From: Thermoplasmata archaeon
GTDB lineage: Archaea; Thermoplasmatota; Thermoplasmata; Thermoplasmatales; Thermoplasmataceae
NCBI GenBank assembly: GCA_021797735.1
Contig: JAJZZE010000033.1
Coordinates: forward strand, 1 to 64,000
DNA: 64,000 bases
Direction: 5' to 3'
The position numbers were made by a program, and so were the translations under genes. This document shows, piece by piece, positions 35,934-45,361 of this stretch. Positions within the stretch are counted from its first letter, which is position 1. Every line of letters starts with the position of its first letter. The notes below the pieces were generated by a model that saw only the letters and a program-made list of their open reading frames with translations, was not told the DNA's origin and searched no databases.

Positions 35934-36228
35934 ACCACCAGAAAAGGAATGTAACGATATAAACTGTCCATTTCACGGTAGTTTACCTGTTAGAGGTCAG
36001 ATGATAGCAGGTAAGGTTATATCTGTAAAAATGGAACGCAGTATTATAATTCAGAGAGAAACAAAGGAATACATAAAAAAATACGAAAGATACAGAACAA
36101 AATTTAAAAAATATCACGCACATCTACCGGATTGCATTGATGTAAAACCCGGAGATGTTGTAAGGATTGGTGAATGCAGAAAACTTGCAAAAACCATAAA
36201 TTTTGTCGTCATTGAAAAGGTGGAGTAA
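35902..36228 (+). CDS. rps17: Ribosomal protein S17
   Basis: 108 residues from ATG 35902, which lies 5 bp after AAGGAG; an ATG at 35899 is too close to that motif. Archaeal N-terminal part GIDVKPPEKECNDINCPFHG precedes the OB core GKVISVKMERSIIIQRE and the YHAHLPDCIDVKPGDVVRIGECR segment. Primary 16S rRNA binder. Confidence 0.95.
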   Translation: MEMRNIGIDVKPPEKECNDINCPFHGSLPVRGQMIAGKVISVKMERSIIIQRETKEYIKKYERYRTKFKKYHAHLPDCIDVKPGDVVRIGECRKLAKTINFVVIEKVE

Positions 36229-36627
36229 ATGAAAGGAATTTCAGGAAATGAATCAAGGGGTTTACCCTTAGGTGCGGTAATACCCTGTGTCGATAATACA
36301 GGTGCTAAAATAGTAAGCCTTATTGGTGTAAAGAATTTACATACAGTTGCAAGAAGAATACCCTCTGCCGGTGTTGGCGATTTATTCATTGCAAGTGTTA
36401 AGAAGGGAACTCCAGAAATGAGAGCAAAGGTCGTATATGCTGTAGTAGTGAGGCAGAAGAGACCCTACCGGAGATCGGATGGCAATATTATAGAATTTGA
36501 GGATAATGCAGCTGTTCTTGTTACCCTTGAAGGAGAAGTACGTGGTTCTGAGATTAAGGGACCGGTTGCAAGGGAGGCAGCCGAAAGGTGGCCCAGAATA
36601 GCATCAATAGCATCAACAATAGTATGA
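36229..36627 (+). CDS. rpl14: Ribosomal protein L14
   Basis: 132 residues. GAVIPCVDNTGAKIVSLIGV (about 16-35), VVVRQKRPYRRSDG and the terminal RIASIASTIV are diagnostic. Interface protein next to the sarcin-ricin region. Starts directly after the S17 stop codon with AAGGTGGAG upstream. Confidence 0.96.
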   Translation: MKGISGNESRGLPLGAVIPCVDNTGAKIVSLIGVKNLHTVARRIPSAGVGDLFIASVKKGTPEMRAKVVYAVVVRQKRPYRRSDGNIIEFEDNAAVLVTLEGEVRGSEIKGPVAREAAERWPRIASIASTIV

Positions 36628-36635
36628 GGTGTATT

Positions 36636-37178
36636 ATGTTAGAAAATAAAATAAATGTAGCAATAAATAGGGATTTACGCAAAAAATACGGTATAAGGCA
36701 ATTCCCCATAGTTAAGGGTGATATTGTAAAAATTATTTCAGGGTCAAGAAAAGGAGAAGGTGGCAAGGTAATAGATGTAAGCCACAAATCAAAGAAAATA
36801 TCCATAGAGGGTGTAACAATAGCAAAAGCGGATGGAAAGCAGGTAGAATATTACATAGACCACAGTAATCTTGTTATAACAAAACTTGACCTATCAAGTC
36901 CTGGAAGGTATAATAAGATTAAGGATATAACAGCAAGGCGTAGTTTACCACCACCGGAACCGGAAGCACCAGAACCCGAAGAGAATGAAAATATAGAAAA
37001 TAACGAAGAATTAACAGAAGAAACCACGGAGGAAACGGAACAGGAAATCATTGATGATAGGGCAGGCAGTGAGGAATCAGATGACGGGGAAACAGACAGT
37101 GATGATTCTGAGGGCAACGATAATGAAGAATCCAGTGAGGATAATGTAAAAGAAGACGGTGATAATGATGAAAACTAA
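36636..37178 (+). CDS. rpl24: Ribosomal protein L24 with long acidic C-terminal tail
   Basis: 180 residues from ATG 36636 (GAGGTG upstream). The normal archaeal core occupies about 1-108: LRKKYGIRQFPIVKGD, the KOW motif VKIISGSRKGEGGKVIDV, and SNLVITKLDLSSPGR. After PPPEPEAPEPEENE (about 109) comes about 70 residues made almost only of Glu, Asp, Asn, Ser and Thr with few hydrophobic residues. Ordinary archaeal L24 ends near 120. The tail is in frame with no frameshift and stops just past the possible S4e start. Confidence 0.92.
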   Translation: MLENKINVAINRDLRKKYGIRQFPIVKGDIVKIISGSRKGEGGKVIDVSHKSKKISIEGVTIAKADGKQVEYYIDHSNLVITKLDLSSPGRYNKIKDITARRSLPPPEPEAPEPEENENIENNEELTEETTEETEQEIIDDRAGSEESDDGETDSDDSEGNDNEESSEDNVKEDGDNDEN

Positions 37179-37884
37179 AATTATGATGGCGTCAAGGAAG
37201 TTGAAAATACCGAGGAAAACAAATTTCTGGTCTGTTACTCCCACGCCAGCAACACACAAAAAGGAAGACTCCATACCCTTACTTATAGTATTAAGGGATT
37301 ACCTAAAAATTGGAGATAAGGAAAGAGAAATAACAAGATTATTAAATACAAATCATGTTAAGGTCGATGGCAAGATAGTGAAGGACAGAAGATTCCCACT
37401 GGGTTTCATGGATGTACTGTCAATAGATACATTTGACCACGATTTCCTGATTATATATGATAGAAAGGGCAAACTTATAAGTGTGGCAAATCCAGATGAA
37501 AATAAGGGCGTTAAATTATTAAAGGTAACAAAAAAGACGGTAATAAGTAAAAACAGGTTACAGTTAGGATTCCATGATGGTAAAACTATAACAACGGATA
37601 AAAGTGATATAAAAACCTCTGATGTGGTACTGATGAAGATCCCGGAACTTCAGATAGCTGATGTTATAAAGATGGGTATAGGAGATAAGGCATTTATTAC
37701 CGGTGGATCACACGTTGGTGAGACTGCCACAATAAAGTCAATAGAGGTTAAAAAATCATCAGGGCATAACATGGCAAACCTTAATGAGGGATTCTCAACA
37801 ATAAAGGATTATATGTTTGTCATTGGCAGTGCAAAATACACATTTAAAATACCAGAAAAAGAGGTGGCTATAAATGATGAGTGA
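37168..37884 (+). CDS. rps4e: Ribosomal protein S4e
   Basis: 238 residues if ATG 37168 is used; ATGs at 37165, 37183 and 37186 are alternatives, and GGTGAT at 37159 favours the first pair. The family start appears as ASRKLKIPRKTNFWSVTPTP, then SIPLLIVLRDYLKIGDKEREI (about 33-53), an S4-like RNA-binding part, a central domain and a KOW segment (GDKAFITGGSHVGETATIKS). Overlaps rpl24 by a few bases and rpl5 by 11. Confidence 0.93.
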   Translation: MKTKIMMASRKLKIPRKTNFWSVTPTPATHKKEDSIPLLIVLRDYLKIGDKEREITRLLNTNHVKVDGKIVKDRRFPLGFMDVLSIDTFDHDFLIIYDRKGKLISVANPDENKGVKLLKVTKKTVISKNRLQLGFHDGKTITTDKSDIKTSDVVLMKIPELQIADVIKMGIGDKAFITGGSHVGETATIKSIEVKKSSGHNMANLNEGFSTIKDYMFVIGSAKYTFKIPEKEVAINDE

Positions 37885-38404
37885 AAAAACAGAAAATCCT
37901 ATGACTGAAATCGTTATCGATAAAGTGGTAATAAACATCGGTGTTGGCGCTGCAGGAGAAAGGTTAAACAAGGCTGCGAAAGTAATAGAATTACTGACAA
38001 AGCACAAACCTGTAGTTACAAGTGCAGGAAAAACAATAAGGGATTTCAATATAAGAAAGGGGCTTAATATAGGTGTGAAGGTTACATTAAGGAAGGGAAA
38101 TGCGTATAACTTCCTGAAGGAGGCCTTCTTTGCAAAGGATTACAAATTACCAGTTTATTCATTTGATAAACAGGGAAATGCATACTTTGGAGTAACAGAT
38201 TATACAGATTTCAAGGGAATGAAATATGACCCTGATATCGGTATTTTCGGTATGGATGTAGCCATAGTATTGAAAAAAGCAGGCGGATATAGAATATCAA
38301 AGAGAAGAATAAGTCGTAAAACTGTACCCTCAAAAATAAGGGTTAAGAAAGACGAGTCAATAAAGTTTCTTGAAGATAATTTTAATGTTAAAATTATAAG
38401 GTGA
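37874..38404 (+). CDS. rpl5: Ribosomal protein L5
   Basis: 176 residues. [20 protein letters not shown] (about 18-37), [20 protein letters not shown] and [20 protein letters not shown] identify it. Binds 5S rRNA. GAGGTGG is six bases before ATG 37874; a second ATG directly follows. Confidence 0.96.
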   Translation: MMSEKTENPMTEIVIDKVVINIGVGAAGERLNKAAKVIELLTKHKPVVTSAGKTIRDFNIRKGLNIGVKVTLRKGNAYNFLKEAFFAKDYKLPVYSFDKQGNAYFGVTDYTDFKGMKYDPDIGIFGMDVAIVLKKAGGYRISKRRISRKTVPSKIRVKKDESIKFLEDNFNVKIIR

Positions 38405-38408
38405 TATT

Positions 38409-38567
38409 ATGCAGGTAAAATTACAACCAAAAAAGAATTTCGGTCATTCCCAGGGGTGTGTCCGCTGTGGAAGAAAAAGAGGATTAGTGAGAAGATACGG
38501 TATAAGATTGTGCAGGCAGTGCTTCAGAGAAACAGCAGAGAAGATTGGTTTCAGGAAATATAGCTGA
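38409..38567 (+). CDS. rps14: Ribosomal protein S14 (zinc-binding, 52 aa)
   Basis: Short gene from ATG 38409 to TGA 38565-38567. Starts [20 protein letters not shown] and contains two CxxC pairs, CVRC (17-20) and CRQC (35-38), which bind zinc, ending GFRKYS. This is the normal short archaeal uS14. Lies in the expected place between L5 and S8 with GGTGATATT upstream. Confidence 0.96.
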   Translation: MQVKLQPKKNFGHSQGCVRCGRKRGLVRRYGIRLCRQCFRETAEKIGFRKYS

Positions 38568-38576
38568 GGTGATTAA

Positions 38577-38966
38577 ATGAAAAGTGATCCTTTAAATGAT
38601 GTAATAAACACAATAAAAATGGCTTCGAGAATAGGCAAGAATGAGATAATTATAAACCCCGCATCCATAATAATAGGAAGGGTATTAAAGGTAATGCAGG
38701 ATTATAATTATATAAAAAGCTTTGAGGTAATAGAAGAAGACCGCGGTGGCAAATTCAAAGTTAACTTAAGCGATACAATCAATAACTGTGGTGTAATAAA
38801 GCCAAGGCTGTCAGTTAAAAAAACAAATATAGAAAAATATGAATCAAGATATCTCCCGGCTCAGGACTTTGGAATAATAATATTAACAACAACAAAGGGT
38901 GTTATGAGCCATCTTGAGGCAAGAAAATTTGGAATAGGCGGCAAACTTCTTGCCTACGTATACTGA
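38577..38966 (+). CDS. rps8: Ribosomal protein S8
   Basis: 129 residues. [20 protein letters not shown] (3-22) at the N-terminus and the C-terminal [20 protein letters not shown] (about 98-117) are the family signatures. Key assembly protein of the 16S central domain. GAGGTGATTAA precedes the ATG. Confidence 0.96.
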   Translation: MKSDPLNDVINTIKMASRIGKNEIIINPASIIIGRVLKVMQDYNYIKSFEVIEEDRGGKFKVNLSDTINNCGVIKPRLSVKKTNIEKYESRYLPAQDFGIIILTTTKGVMSHLEARKFGIGGKLLAYVY

Positions 38967-38978
38967 GGTGTAAATAAA

Positions 38979-39524
38979 ATGATAAACTGGAAAGATAAAA
39001 TGGAATTAAAAATACCTGAAGGGATTCAGGTAAACGTCGATGAATACCTTATAACTGTAAAGGGTAAACTGGGAGAAACATTAAGGAATTTCAAAGACAA
39101 ATATGCGAAGGTCTATAAAAAAGACAATGCATTGATTATAGCCGTAAGTAAGGAAAATAAATTTACCAACAGCATAGTTGGTACATGGTACTCTGAATTA
39201 AATATAGTATTCAAGGGTGTAACAGAGGGATTTAAATATGTAATGAAGATAGATTTCACGCATTTTCCAATGAGGGTTTCTGTCCGTGGCAATTTATTAT
39301 ATATAGAAAATTTCCTTGGAGGAAAGGCACCAAGAATAGCAAAAATAAAAAACTGCAAGGTCTCTGTAAAAGGTGATAAGGTAACCATAGAGGGAATAGA
39401 CAAAAGAGATATGGGAGATACCGCAGCAAATATAGAAAGGGCAACATACATAAAGCATTTCGATTCAAGGGTTTTTCAGGACGGCATATATCTTTTGAAG
39501 GGGGTGAATCCTGATGAGTTATAA
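38979..39524 (+). CDS. rpl6: Ribosomal protein L6
   Basis: 181 residues, two duplicated L6 folds. LKIPEGIQVNVDEYLITVKG near the N-terminus, then KIDFTHFPMRVSVRGN and the C-terminal DMGDTAANIERATYIKHFDS. The ATG at 38979 follows GAGGTGTAA; an ATG seven codons in would also give a good protein. Ends 11 bp inside rpl32e. Confidence 0.95.
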   Translation: MINWKDKMELKIPEGIQVNVDEYLITVKGKLGETLRNFKDKYAKVYKKDNALIIAVSKENKFTNSIVGTWYSELNIVFKGVTEGFKYVMKIDFTHFPMRVSVRGNLLYIENFLGGKAPRIAKIKNCKVSVKGDKVTIEGIDKRDMGDTAANIERATYIKHFDSRVFQDGIYLLKGVNPDEL

Positions 39525-39921
39525 ACCTTTATTAACAAAGGAACAGAAAGTATTATTAAAAAAGAAAAATGAAGTAAATAGAAGAAGAGTAGAATTTCAC
39601 AGGCAGGAATGGTTCAGATATAAGAAATTTGATGATTCATGGAGAAAACCAAGAGGAAAGCATTCGAAATTAAGGAAACATATAGGTTACAGAATACCTA
39701 TGGTGAATCCTGGATATAGAACACCGAAGGCTGTAAGGGGGCTGCATCCATCTGGATTCAGGGAAGTATTAGTTCACAATGTGGACGAATTAAGAAAAAT
39801 TAATCCTGATCTTGAGGGGGCAAGAATAGCCTCGACCGTTGGTTATAAGAAAAGAACGTATATAGAATCCGAAGCGGATGAACTTGGGATTCATGTATTT
39901 AATAGGGTGGTAGTAAAATGA
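39514..39921 (+). CDS. rpl32e: Ribosomal protein L32e
   Basis: 135 residues. EFHRQEWFRYKKFDDSWRKP (about 27-46), GKHSKLRKHIGYR and HPSGFREVLVHNVDELRKI are conserved in archaeal and eukaryotic eL32. AAGGGGGTGAA lies before the ATG inside the end of rpl6, so translation is coupled. Confidence 0.96.
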   Translation: MSYKPLLTKEQKVLLKKKNEVNRRRVEFHRQEWFRYKKFDDSWRKPRGKHSKLRKHIGYRIPMVNPGYRTPKAVRGLHPSGFREVLVHNVDELRKINPDLEGARIASTVGYKKRTYIESEADELGIHVFNRVVVK

Positions 39922-40394
39922 AAATGTCCAGTGTAAAAGAAATAGCATCGGATGAATTAAAAATCGGCACTTCAAGGGTATGGATAGATACAAACAGTAC
40001 TGAAAAGGTTCTGGATGCAACGTCACGTGAGGATGTAAGAAAACTTATAGCCCTGCACGTAATACAGAGAAAGGATAAGAAAACCAATTCAAATAATAGA
40101 TTGAAGAAAAGAATAAGCCAGTTAAAAAAGGGTAGAAGAAGAGGACCCGGATCTGTAAGGGGAACAAAATATGCAAGATATCCGAGAAAAAGAAGATGGG
40201 TAACCCTTATAAGGGCACTGAGGTCTGAGTTAAAAACATTAAAGGATGAAAATAAAATAGACAATAAAACATACCGTAAGTATTATAGAACAATAAAAAG
40301 CGGGTCATATGTGTCAAGGGCACAGCTTGTGTCGCATTTAAAGGGTGCATCATTAATAAAGGAGGATAAAAATGAAAACAATACCAGTTCTTAA
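39918..40394 (+). CDS. rpl19e: Ribosomal protein L19e
   Basis: 158 residues. IASDELKIGTSRVWIDTNST, the basic KKGRRRGPGSVRGTKYARYP (about 74-93) and TYRKYYRTIKSGSYVSRAQL are typical of eL19. Long helical C-terminus. The four-base overlap ATGA/TGA with rpl32e and the 23-bp overlap with rpl18 fit a single polycistronic unit. Confidence 0.96.
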   Translation: MKMSSVKEIASDELKIGTSRVWIDTNSTEKVLDATSREDVRKLIALHVIQRKDKKTNSNNRLKKRISQLKKGRRRGPGSVRGTKYARYPRKRRWVTLIRALRSELKTLKDENKIDNKTYRKYYRTIKSGSYVSRAQLVSHLKGASLIKEDKNENNTSS

Positions 40395-40842
40395 ACGTAG
40401 AAAGGAAGGTATAACCGATTACCATAAGAGATACACTCTATTAAAATCTGGTATGACCAGGGCAGTTGTAAGACCGAGCAATAAGGGTTTCATAATAGAG
40501 TTCATAGATTATAAGCCCGAAGGGGATAAAGTAGTGGTAACGGTAACAGATGTCACATTAAAAAAGGTTTACAACGTAACAGGAAATAATATCCAGATGT
40601 ATTACCTTGGTGGTTATCTGGCAGGTAAAAGGGCCATGGAAAAGCATATAGAATCCGCAATATTCGATACAGGAAGGTATAAATTCGTACATGGTGGAAG
40701 ATTGGCTGCAGCATTAAAGGGTATAAAGGACTCTGGCATTGATATACCTGTAGATGAGGAGGTTTTTCCTGATGATGCAAGGTTAAAAGGTGATCATCTG
40801 AAAAATAAAACAGATCTAAATAAATATATTAAAGGTGAATAA
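40372..40842 (+). CDS. rpl18: Ribosomal protein L18
   Basis: 156 residues. KRRKEGITDYHKRYTLLKSG (about 8-27) and the C-terminal ALKGIKDSGIDIPVDEEVFPD match uL18, which binds 5S rRNA. AAAGGAGGA lies upstream inside rpl19e. An Asp/Lys-rich tail follows. Confidence 0.95.
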   Translation: MKTIPVLKRRKEGITDYHKRYTLLKSGMTRAVVRPSNKGFIIEFIDYKPEGDKVVVTVTDVTLKKVYNVTGNNIQMYYLGGYLAGKRAMEKHIESAIFDTGRYKFVHGGRLAAALKGIKDSGIDIPVDEEVFPDDARLKGDHLKNKTDLNKYIKGE

Positions 40843-40844
40843 AG

Positions 40845-41510
40845 ATGGACGAAGAATGGGTTCCAAAAACTGAACTTGGAAGATTGGTGGCAAACAATGA
40901 AATAAAATCTATGGGAGAAGCATTACACACAAAATTGCCTTTAAAGGAATATCAGATAGTTGATTACCTTATGCCTGATCTAAAGGATGAAGTTATAAAT
41001 ATAGAGAGAGCACAGAGAATGACCGATTCCGGTAGGAGAATGAATTACTCTATTACCGCTGTAGTGGGTAATGGAAATGGATATATCGGTATAGGCCGTG
41101 GCAAGGCAAAAGAAGCTGCACCTGCAATAAGAAAGGCAATAAATAATGCAAAGGTAAACATAATAGAAATAAAAAGGGGATGTGGATCATGGGAATGCGG
41201 TTGTGGTAGACCACATTCACTGCCATTTCAGATAATTGGCAAATCCGGGTCCGTTATCGTGAAGTTGAAACCCGCACCACAGGGTGTAGGACTTGCTGTT
41301 GGAGATGTTGTAAAGGTAATATTAAAGATGGCAGGAATAGAGGATGCATGGGGTTTTGCATCAGGACATACAAAAACAACTGTAAATTATGCACTGGCAA
41401 CATTTGATGCAATTAAAAAGACGGTTTCAATGAAAATAAACCCGAAGATAAATCTTACCACACCCATATATGTTGGAGGCATAGAGCATGATAGCAATAA
41501 TCAGGATTAG
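40845..41510 (+). CDS. rps5: Ribosomal protein S5
   Basis: 221 residues. N-terminal double-stranded-RNA-binding fold with [20 protein letters not shown] (about 66-85) and [18 protein letters not shown]. The archaeal insertion [17 protein letters not shown] carries three Cys. C-terminal fold [20 protein letters not shown]. Starts 3 bp after rpl18 behind AAAGGTGAA. Confidence 0.96.
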   Translation: MDEEWVPKTELGRLVANNEIKSMGEALHTKLPLKEYQIVDYLMPDLKDEVINIERAQRMTDSGRRMNYSITAVVGNGNGYIGIGRGKAKEAAPAIRKAINNAKVNIIEIKRGCGSWECGCGRPHSLPFQIIGKSGSVIVKLKPAPQGVGLAVGDVVKVILKMAGIEDAWGFASGHTKTTVNYALATFDAIKKTVSMKINPKINLTTPIYVGGIEHDSNNQD

Positions 41511-41982
41511 AGGCAGTACTGGAATAAAACCTGCGGCGGAAAAAACTGCAGAGTTATTAAACCTTAACAGGATAAACCATATGGTATTATTTAATGAAAA
41601 TGATAGCATAAAGGGTATGCTTAAAAGAGTGAAGGATTATGTAACCTGGGGAGAACTCGATAGGGAAACCCTAACGTTAATATTAAAAAATAGAATGCTA
41701 TTAAAGGGCAGAAAAAAACTTACAGATGATTATATAAGTGATTTAGGATATAAATCCTTTGAAGATTTTGCGGATGCACTTTTAAATAACAAAACAAAGC
41801 TAAAAAATGCCGGGGATTTAATACCTGTAATAAGGCTAAATCCACCCAGAGGAGGCTATGAGGCAATACAGAAGCCATTCCATGAAAAGGGTTCATCAGG
41901 CTACAGGGGAGAAAAAATTAATAATCTAATTAAAAAAATGATTATTCCGGGAGTTGATTTAAATGGTGAGAACAAGAACTAA
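41488..41982 (+). CDS. rpl30: Ribosomal protein L30
   Basis: 164 residues, the archaeal long form. N-terminal L30 fold [20 protein letters not shown], then [20 protein letters not shown], and a C-terminal HPR-like [20 protein letters not shown]. Overlaps rps5 by 23 bp and rpl15 by 20 bp, so the spc part of the operon is tightly packed. Confidence 0.94.
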   Translation: MIAIIRIRGSTGIKPAAEKTAELLNLNRINHMVLFNENDSIKGMLKRVKDYVTWGELDRETLTLILKNRMLLKGRKKLTDDYISDLGYKSFEDFADALLNNKTKLKNAGDLIPVIRLNPPRGGYEAIQKPFHEKGSSGYRGEKINNLIKKMIIPGVDLNGENKN

Positions 41983-42370
41983 AAAACAGAGAGGAGGCCA
42001 TTACGGCAGGGGAATGAAATCCGGAAGAGGAAAAGGCAAGAGGGGAGGAAATGGAAACGCTGGTTTTGGAGCACACAGGAAAACATGGTTGATATTGCAT
42101 GATAAAAATTATTACGGTGTCCACGGTTTTACAAGCCACTCAAAAACATATGAAAATGCCATAACATTAGATCAGTTAAACGGTTTATATGAAAAATTAA
42201 AAAATGATGGCTATGTTGAAAACGATGTAATTGACCTTGAGAGCGCGGGATATACGAAATTACTCGGGACGGGAAATTTTGAAATAAAATGCAGAATAAA
42301 AATTCCAAAAGCTACCGAAAAAACTATTAATAAGCTTTCCCATTATGGTATTACGATAGAAAATGACTGA
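41963..42370 (+). CDS. rpl15: Ribosomal protein L15
   Basis: 135 residues. Very basic Gly-rich N-terminus ([20 protein letters not shown], about 16-35) that threads into 23S rRNA, followed by GFGAHRKTW and a C-terminal L15e/L18e-type fold ending [12 protein letters not shown]. Overlaps secY by 8 bp. Confidence 0.95.
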   Translation: MVRTRTKKQRGGHYGRGMKSGRGKGKRGGNGNAGFGAHRKTWLILHDKNYYGVHGFTSHSKTYENAITLDQLNGLYEKLKNDGYVENDVIDLESAGYTKLLGTGNFEIKCRIKIPKATEKTINKLSHYGITIEND

Positions 42371-44120
42371 GATACAGAGGAATAGGGGTACGGCAATCCC
42401 CGTAGTTTTTATATTCGCTCTTTATGTACTTGTGTTTTACTACTTCTATCATTACACAGGTCTTAAATTATTTATTGTGGCATTTCTGTCGTCGCCTTTG
42501 TTTTTAATAGCATATCTGCTGATAAGCTATAAGGGGCCAAAAAAGAGTAAGTTATATGGTCTCGAAAATTTAACTGCAAAGTTGCCGGCTATAAAGAAGG
42601 CGCAGGGACATGTTCCATTCAAGTATAAAATAATGTGGACAGTCGTAGTTGTATTAATATATTTTGCACTTACAAATATATACATATACGGTTTAAATAC
42701 AACCAAAACCGTTGATGTTTTTGCCTCATTCAGGGCTATATTTGCAGGTGCGTCAGGTTCATTGATGGATTTGGGCATAGGCCCTATTGTAACTGCAAGT
42801 ATAGTAATGCAGTTATTTGCTGGTGCAAAAATATTCAATCTGAATTTAGAGGATTCAGCAGATAAGGCAATGTACCAGGGAACACAGAAATTATTAGTTA
42901 TTATAATGATACTTGTTGAAGCCATACCGCAGGCATTTGGCTTCCTTGTACCGGATACAGCCCTTGTCTCCGGTTTAAATAAATTCTCACCCGGATACGG
43001 TGAGTTCCTTGCACAGTCAATAATCATAGCACAGTTATTCGTCGGTTCATATCTGGTATTTTTAATGGATGAAGTTGTTTCAAAATACGGTATTGGTTCA
43101 GGTATATCACTATTCATAGCTGCAGGTGTATCACAGCAGTTATTTACCGGAACATTTAGCTGGATTCCAGCAACAATATCATCTCCATTATCCCTGAGCA
43201 ATCCACCGGGGGGTGCAATACCAAAGGTCATATATTTATTCTTAAACGCACCTGGTTCCTATTTAACGAACACAGGTATGGAACAGGTACTGTTTGCACA
43301 GCCTAATCCAATGATTGCACTGGTAGGTACATTATTAATATTCTTCATAGTTGCATTCTTCCAGAGCAGTAAAATAGAACTGCCAATCGCCCATGAAAGG
43401 GTAAGGGGAGCAAGGGGAAGATATCCATTACAGCTATTATATGCATCAAATATACCGGTTATATTAGCAACAGCATTATTAGCAAACATATCAATGTGGA
43501 CATTATTATTCTGGAGTAGTCCGGTTTTAAGCAAGATCCCGCTTCTGGGTCATAATCATATGCTCGGGGCATATGCTACATCTTCACAGATATCAGCACT
43601 TAATATTTCGTCCACTACACCTACCAGCGGTCTGGCATTTTATCTGTATACGCCAAATGGCCTATCGGACTGGTTGTTCCCAATACTGCAGCCAAGTTCG
43701 TCTCAGAATGTACTGTTAGGCCATACACCGATTGAGGAACTTGCACACATACTGGTGTTTATGGCATTTCTGGTGGGTTTCAGTATACTCTTCGCAAAAT
43801 TCTGGATTGAAACTACGAATATGGGTGCCGGTGCCGTGGCAAAGCAGATAAGGTCAAGTGGTATGCAGATACCCGGTTTCAGAAGGGATCCAAGGGTAAT
43901 GGAAAGGGTTTTGAGCAAATACATACCGGCAATAACAATATTCAGTGGTGCCATAGTGGGTGTTCTAGCCGGCGCTGCCGATCTTATTGGAACTGTGGGT
44001 GATACCAGTGGTACAGGTTTATTGCTGGCTGTTGGAATAGTTATTCAGTTCTACGAGGCTATGGGAAGGGAGCAGCTAATGGAAATGCATCCATTGATAA
44101 GGCAGTTCTTTATGGGATGA
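42363..44120 (+). CDS. secY: Preprotein translocase subunit SecY
   Basis: 585 residues, longer than typical (about 440-490) because of an extended periplasmic-type loop between helices 7 and 8 region (about 375-455, Ser/Thr-rich). Ten-helix core with a plug segment near FASFRAIFAGASGSLMDLG, ELPIAHERVRGARGRYPLQL (about 337-356) and the C-terminal RRDPRVMERVLSKYIPAITI. Forms the membrane channel for Sec secretion. Last gene of the spc part, coupled to rpl15. Confidence 0.95.
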   Translation: MTEIQRNRGTAIPVVFIFALYVLVFYYFYHYTGLKLFIVAFLSSPLFLIAYLLISYKGPKKSKLYGLENLTAKLPAIKKAQGHVPFKYKIMWTVVVVLIYFALTNIYIYGLNTTKTVDVFASFRAIFAGASGSLMDLGIGPIVTASIVMQLFAGAKIFNLNLEDSADKAMYQGTQKLLVIIMILVEAIPQAFGFLVPDTALVSGLNKFSPGYGEFLAQSIIIAQLFVGSYLVFLMDEVVSKYGIGSGISLFIAAGVSQQLFTGTFSWIPATISSPLSLSNPPGGAIPKVIYLFLNAPGSYLTNTGMEQVLFAQPNPMIALVGTLLIFFIVAFFQSSKIELPIAHERVRGARGRYPLQLLYASNIPVILATALLANISMWTLLFWSSPVLSKIPLLGHNHMLGAYATSSQISALNISSTTPTSGLAFYLYTPNGLSDWLFPILQPSSSQNVLLGHTPIEELAHILVFMAFLVGFSILFAKFWIETTNMGAGAVAKQIRSSGMQIPGFRRDPRVMERVLSKYIPAITIFSGAIVGVLAGAADLIGTVGDTSGTGLLLAVGIVIQFYEAMGREQLMEMHPLIRQFFMG

Positions 44121-44124
44121 TAAC

Positions 44125-44694
44125 ATGAGAGTAGTAATTTCAGGCATTCCAGGAGTAGGAAAATCTACAATACTGGATTTGGTATCAAAAAAATCAGATT
44201 ATCGAATAATAAACTTCGGATCATTAATGTTCGATATCGCAAAAAAGGAGACTTCTATAAATAGCAGGGATGATATGAGAAAGCTGGATATAGAGACACA
44301 GAAACACATCCAGAGGCTAACATCAAATGAACTTGGTACAATGAATAATATTATAATAGACACGCATATGTCAATAAAATCCCCCTCCGGATATTTTCCA
44401 GGTTTACCGGAATGGGTTTTGCATGAACTCAATGTTTCTTCATTCTTTTTAATAGAATCAAAACCTGAGGAAATAAAAAAAAGAAGGGATAGCGATAAAA
44501 CCAGATCAAGGGACAGTGATACAGTAGAAGATATAAGAGAACATCAGGAAATAAACAGATACTATGCAGCGGCATACTCCGTATATTCCGGTGCAACTGT
44601 AAATTTTATATGTAATCAGGAGGGCAATCCTGAAATAGCAGCAGATAATATAGTAATGAGGTTAGATTATGCAACAGAGACCACAACAAAATAG
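44125..44694 (+). CDS. adkA: Archaeal adenylate kinase
   Basis: 189 residues. P-loop ISGIPGVGKSTILDL (about 5-19); the AdkA family differs from bacterial Adk and forms trimers. ETQKHIQRLTSNE and DTHMSIKSPSGYFPGLPEW (about 73-91) are family features. Interconverts 2 ADP and ATP+AMP. Sits between secY and the DUF106 gene as in many Euryarchaeota. Confidence 0.94.
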   Translation: MRVVISGIPGVGKSTILDLVSKKSDYRIINFGSLMFDIAKKETSINSRDDMRKLDIETQKHIQRLTSNELGTMNNIIIDTHMSIKSPSGYFPGLPEWVLHELNVSSFFLIESKPEEIKKRRDSDKTRSRDSDTVEDIREHQEINRYYAAAYSVYSGATVNFICNQEGNPEIAADNIVMRLDYATETTTK

Positions 44695-45361
44695 GCCACC
44701 ACAGAATCAGCAGATGACCAAATTCATGATGATAGAATTCGTTTTTATGTTTGCAGGTCTTATACTTATATTTGTTATAAGCGACCCATCAATAAGAAAT
44801 CCCATAGGCAATGCTCTGAACGTTGTATTTTTACCGTTATTGGGTTTTCATCATAACTCACCGGTACTCACATTAATGTTAACGGGAATTATACTTGGAC
44901 TAATATCATCAATACCGAGATACTTCTTCACAGACTGGATCAAAATGGGTAAAACCCAGATGGTAAGTAGAGCCTATTCACAGGCTATGAGGGAGGCCAT
45001 GAAAAATGGCGACCGTGTAAAACAACAGAAATTGCAGAAAATGTCAATGCAGAGGCAGATGGATCAGGCCGCAATGTCGATGAATACAATGAAACCACTG
45101 ATGGTAACCGAGATATTTTTCTTCTTAATATTCATATGGTTATATGTTTTCATGTTATCGTTGCATTACCAGTACGTTTCAATGCCATGGAACCTTAATC
45201 TTAACATCGTAACCGCACGTCTATATATAATGCCACTGTGGATGGGATTATACACCCTTGGTAATCTTGCAGTTGGATACTTTGTAACCATGATAATGAA
45301 ATATACTGATTTTACATATAAAATAAGAAAAATAGACGATGAAGAAGCGAAATCAATATGA
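44669..45361 (+). CDS. DUF106 / EMC3-like membrane insertase homologue
   Basis: 230 residues. Hydrophilic Gln/Pro/Asn-rich N-terminus (about 1-17), then helices at about 22-40 and 63-83, a cytoplasmic coiled-coil with QAMREAMKNGDRVKQQKLQK (about 105-124), and two C-terminal helices. DUF106 proteins are archaeal members of the Oxa1/YidC/EMC3/TMCO1 superfamily and help insert membrane proteins. Location beside secY fits. Overlaps adkA by 26 bp and cmk by 4 bp. Confidence 0.9.
   Translation: MQQRPQQNRPPQNQQMTKFMMIEFVFMFAGLILIFVISDPSIRNPIGNALNVVFLPLLGFHHNSPVLTLMLTGIILGLISSIPRYFFTDWIKMGKTQMVSRAYSQAMREAMKNGDRVKQQKLQKMSMQRQMDQAAMSMNTMKPLMVTEIFFFLIFIWLYVFMLSLHYQYVSMPWNLNLNIVTARLYIMPLWMGLYTLGNLAVGYFVTMIMKYTDFTYKIRKIDDEEAKSI

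Noticed and set aside
36851-37117. Ser-rich 88-codon frame opposite the L24 tail
   Set aside because: Arises from the Glu/Asp codons of the acidic tail read backwards.
42527-43231. 234-codon frame opposite secY
   Set aside because: It lies entirely antisense to the well-conserved SecY core, has no family features and mirrors the codon bias of secY.
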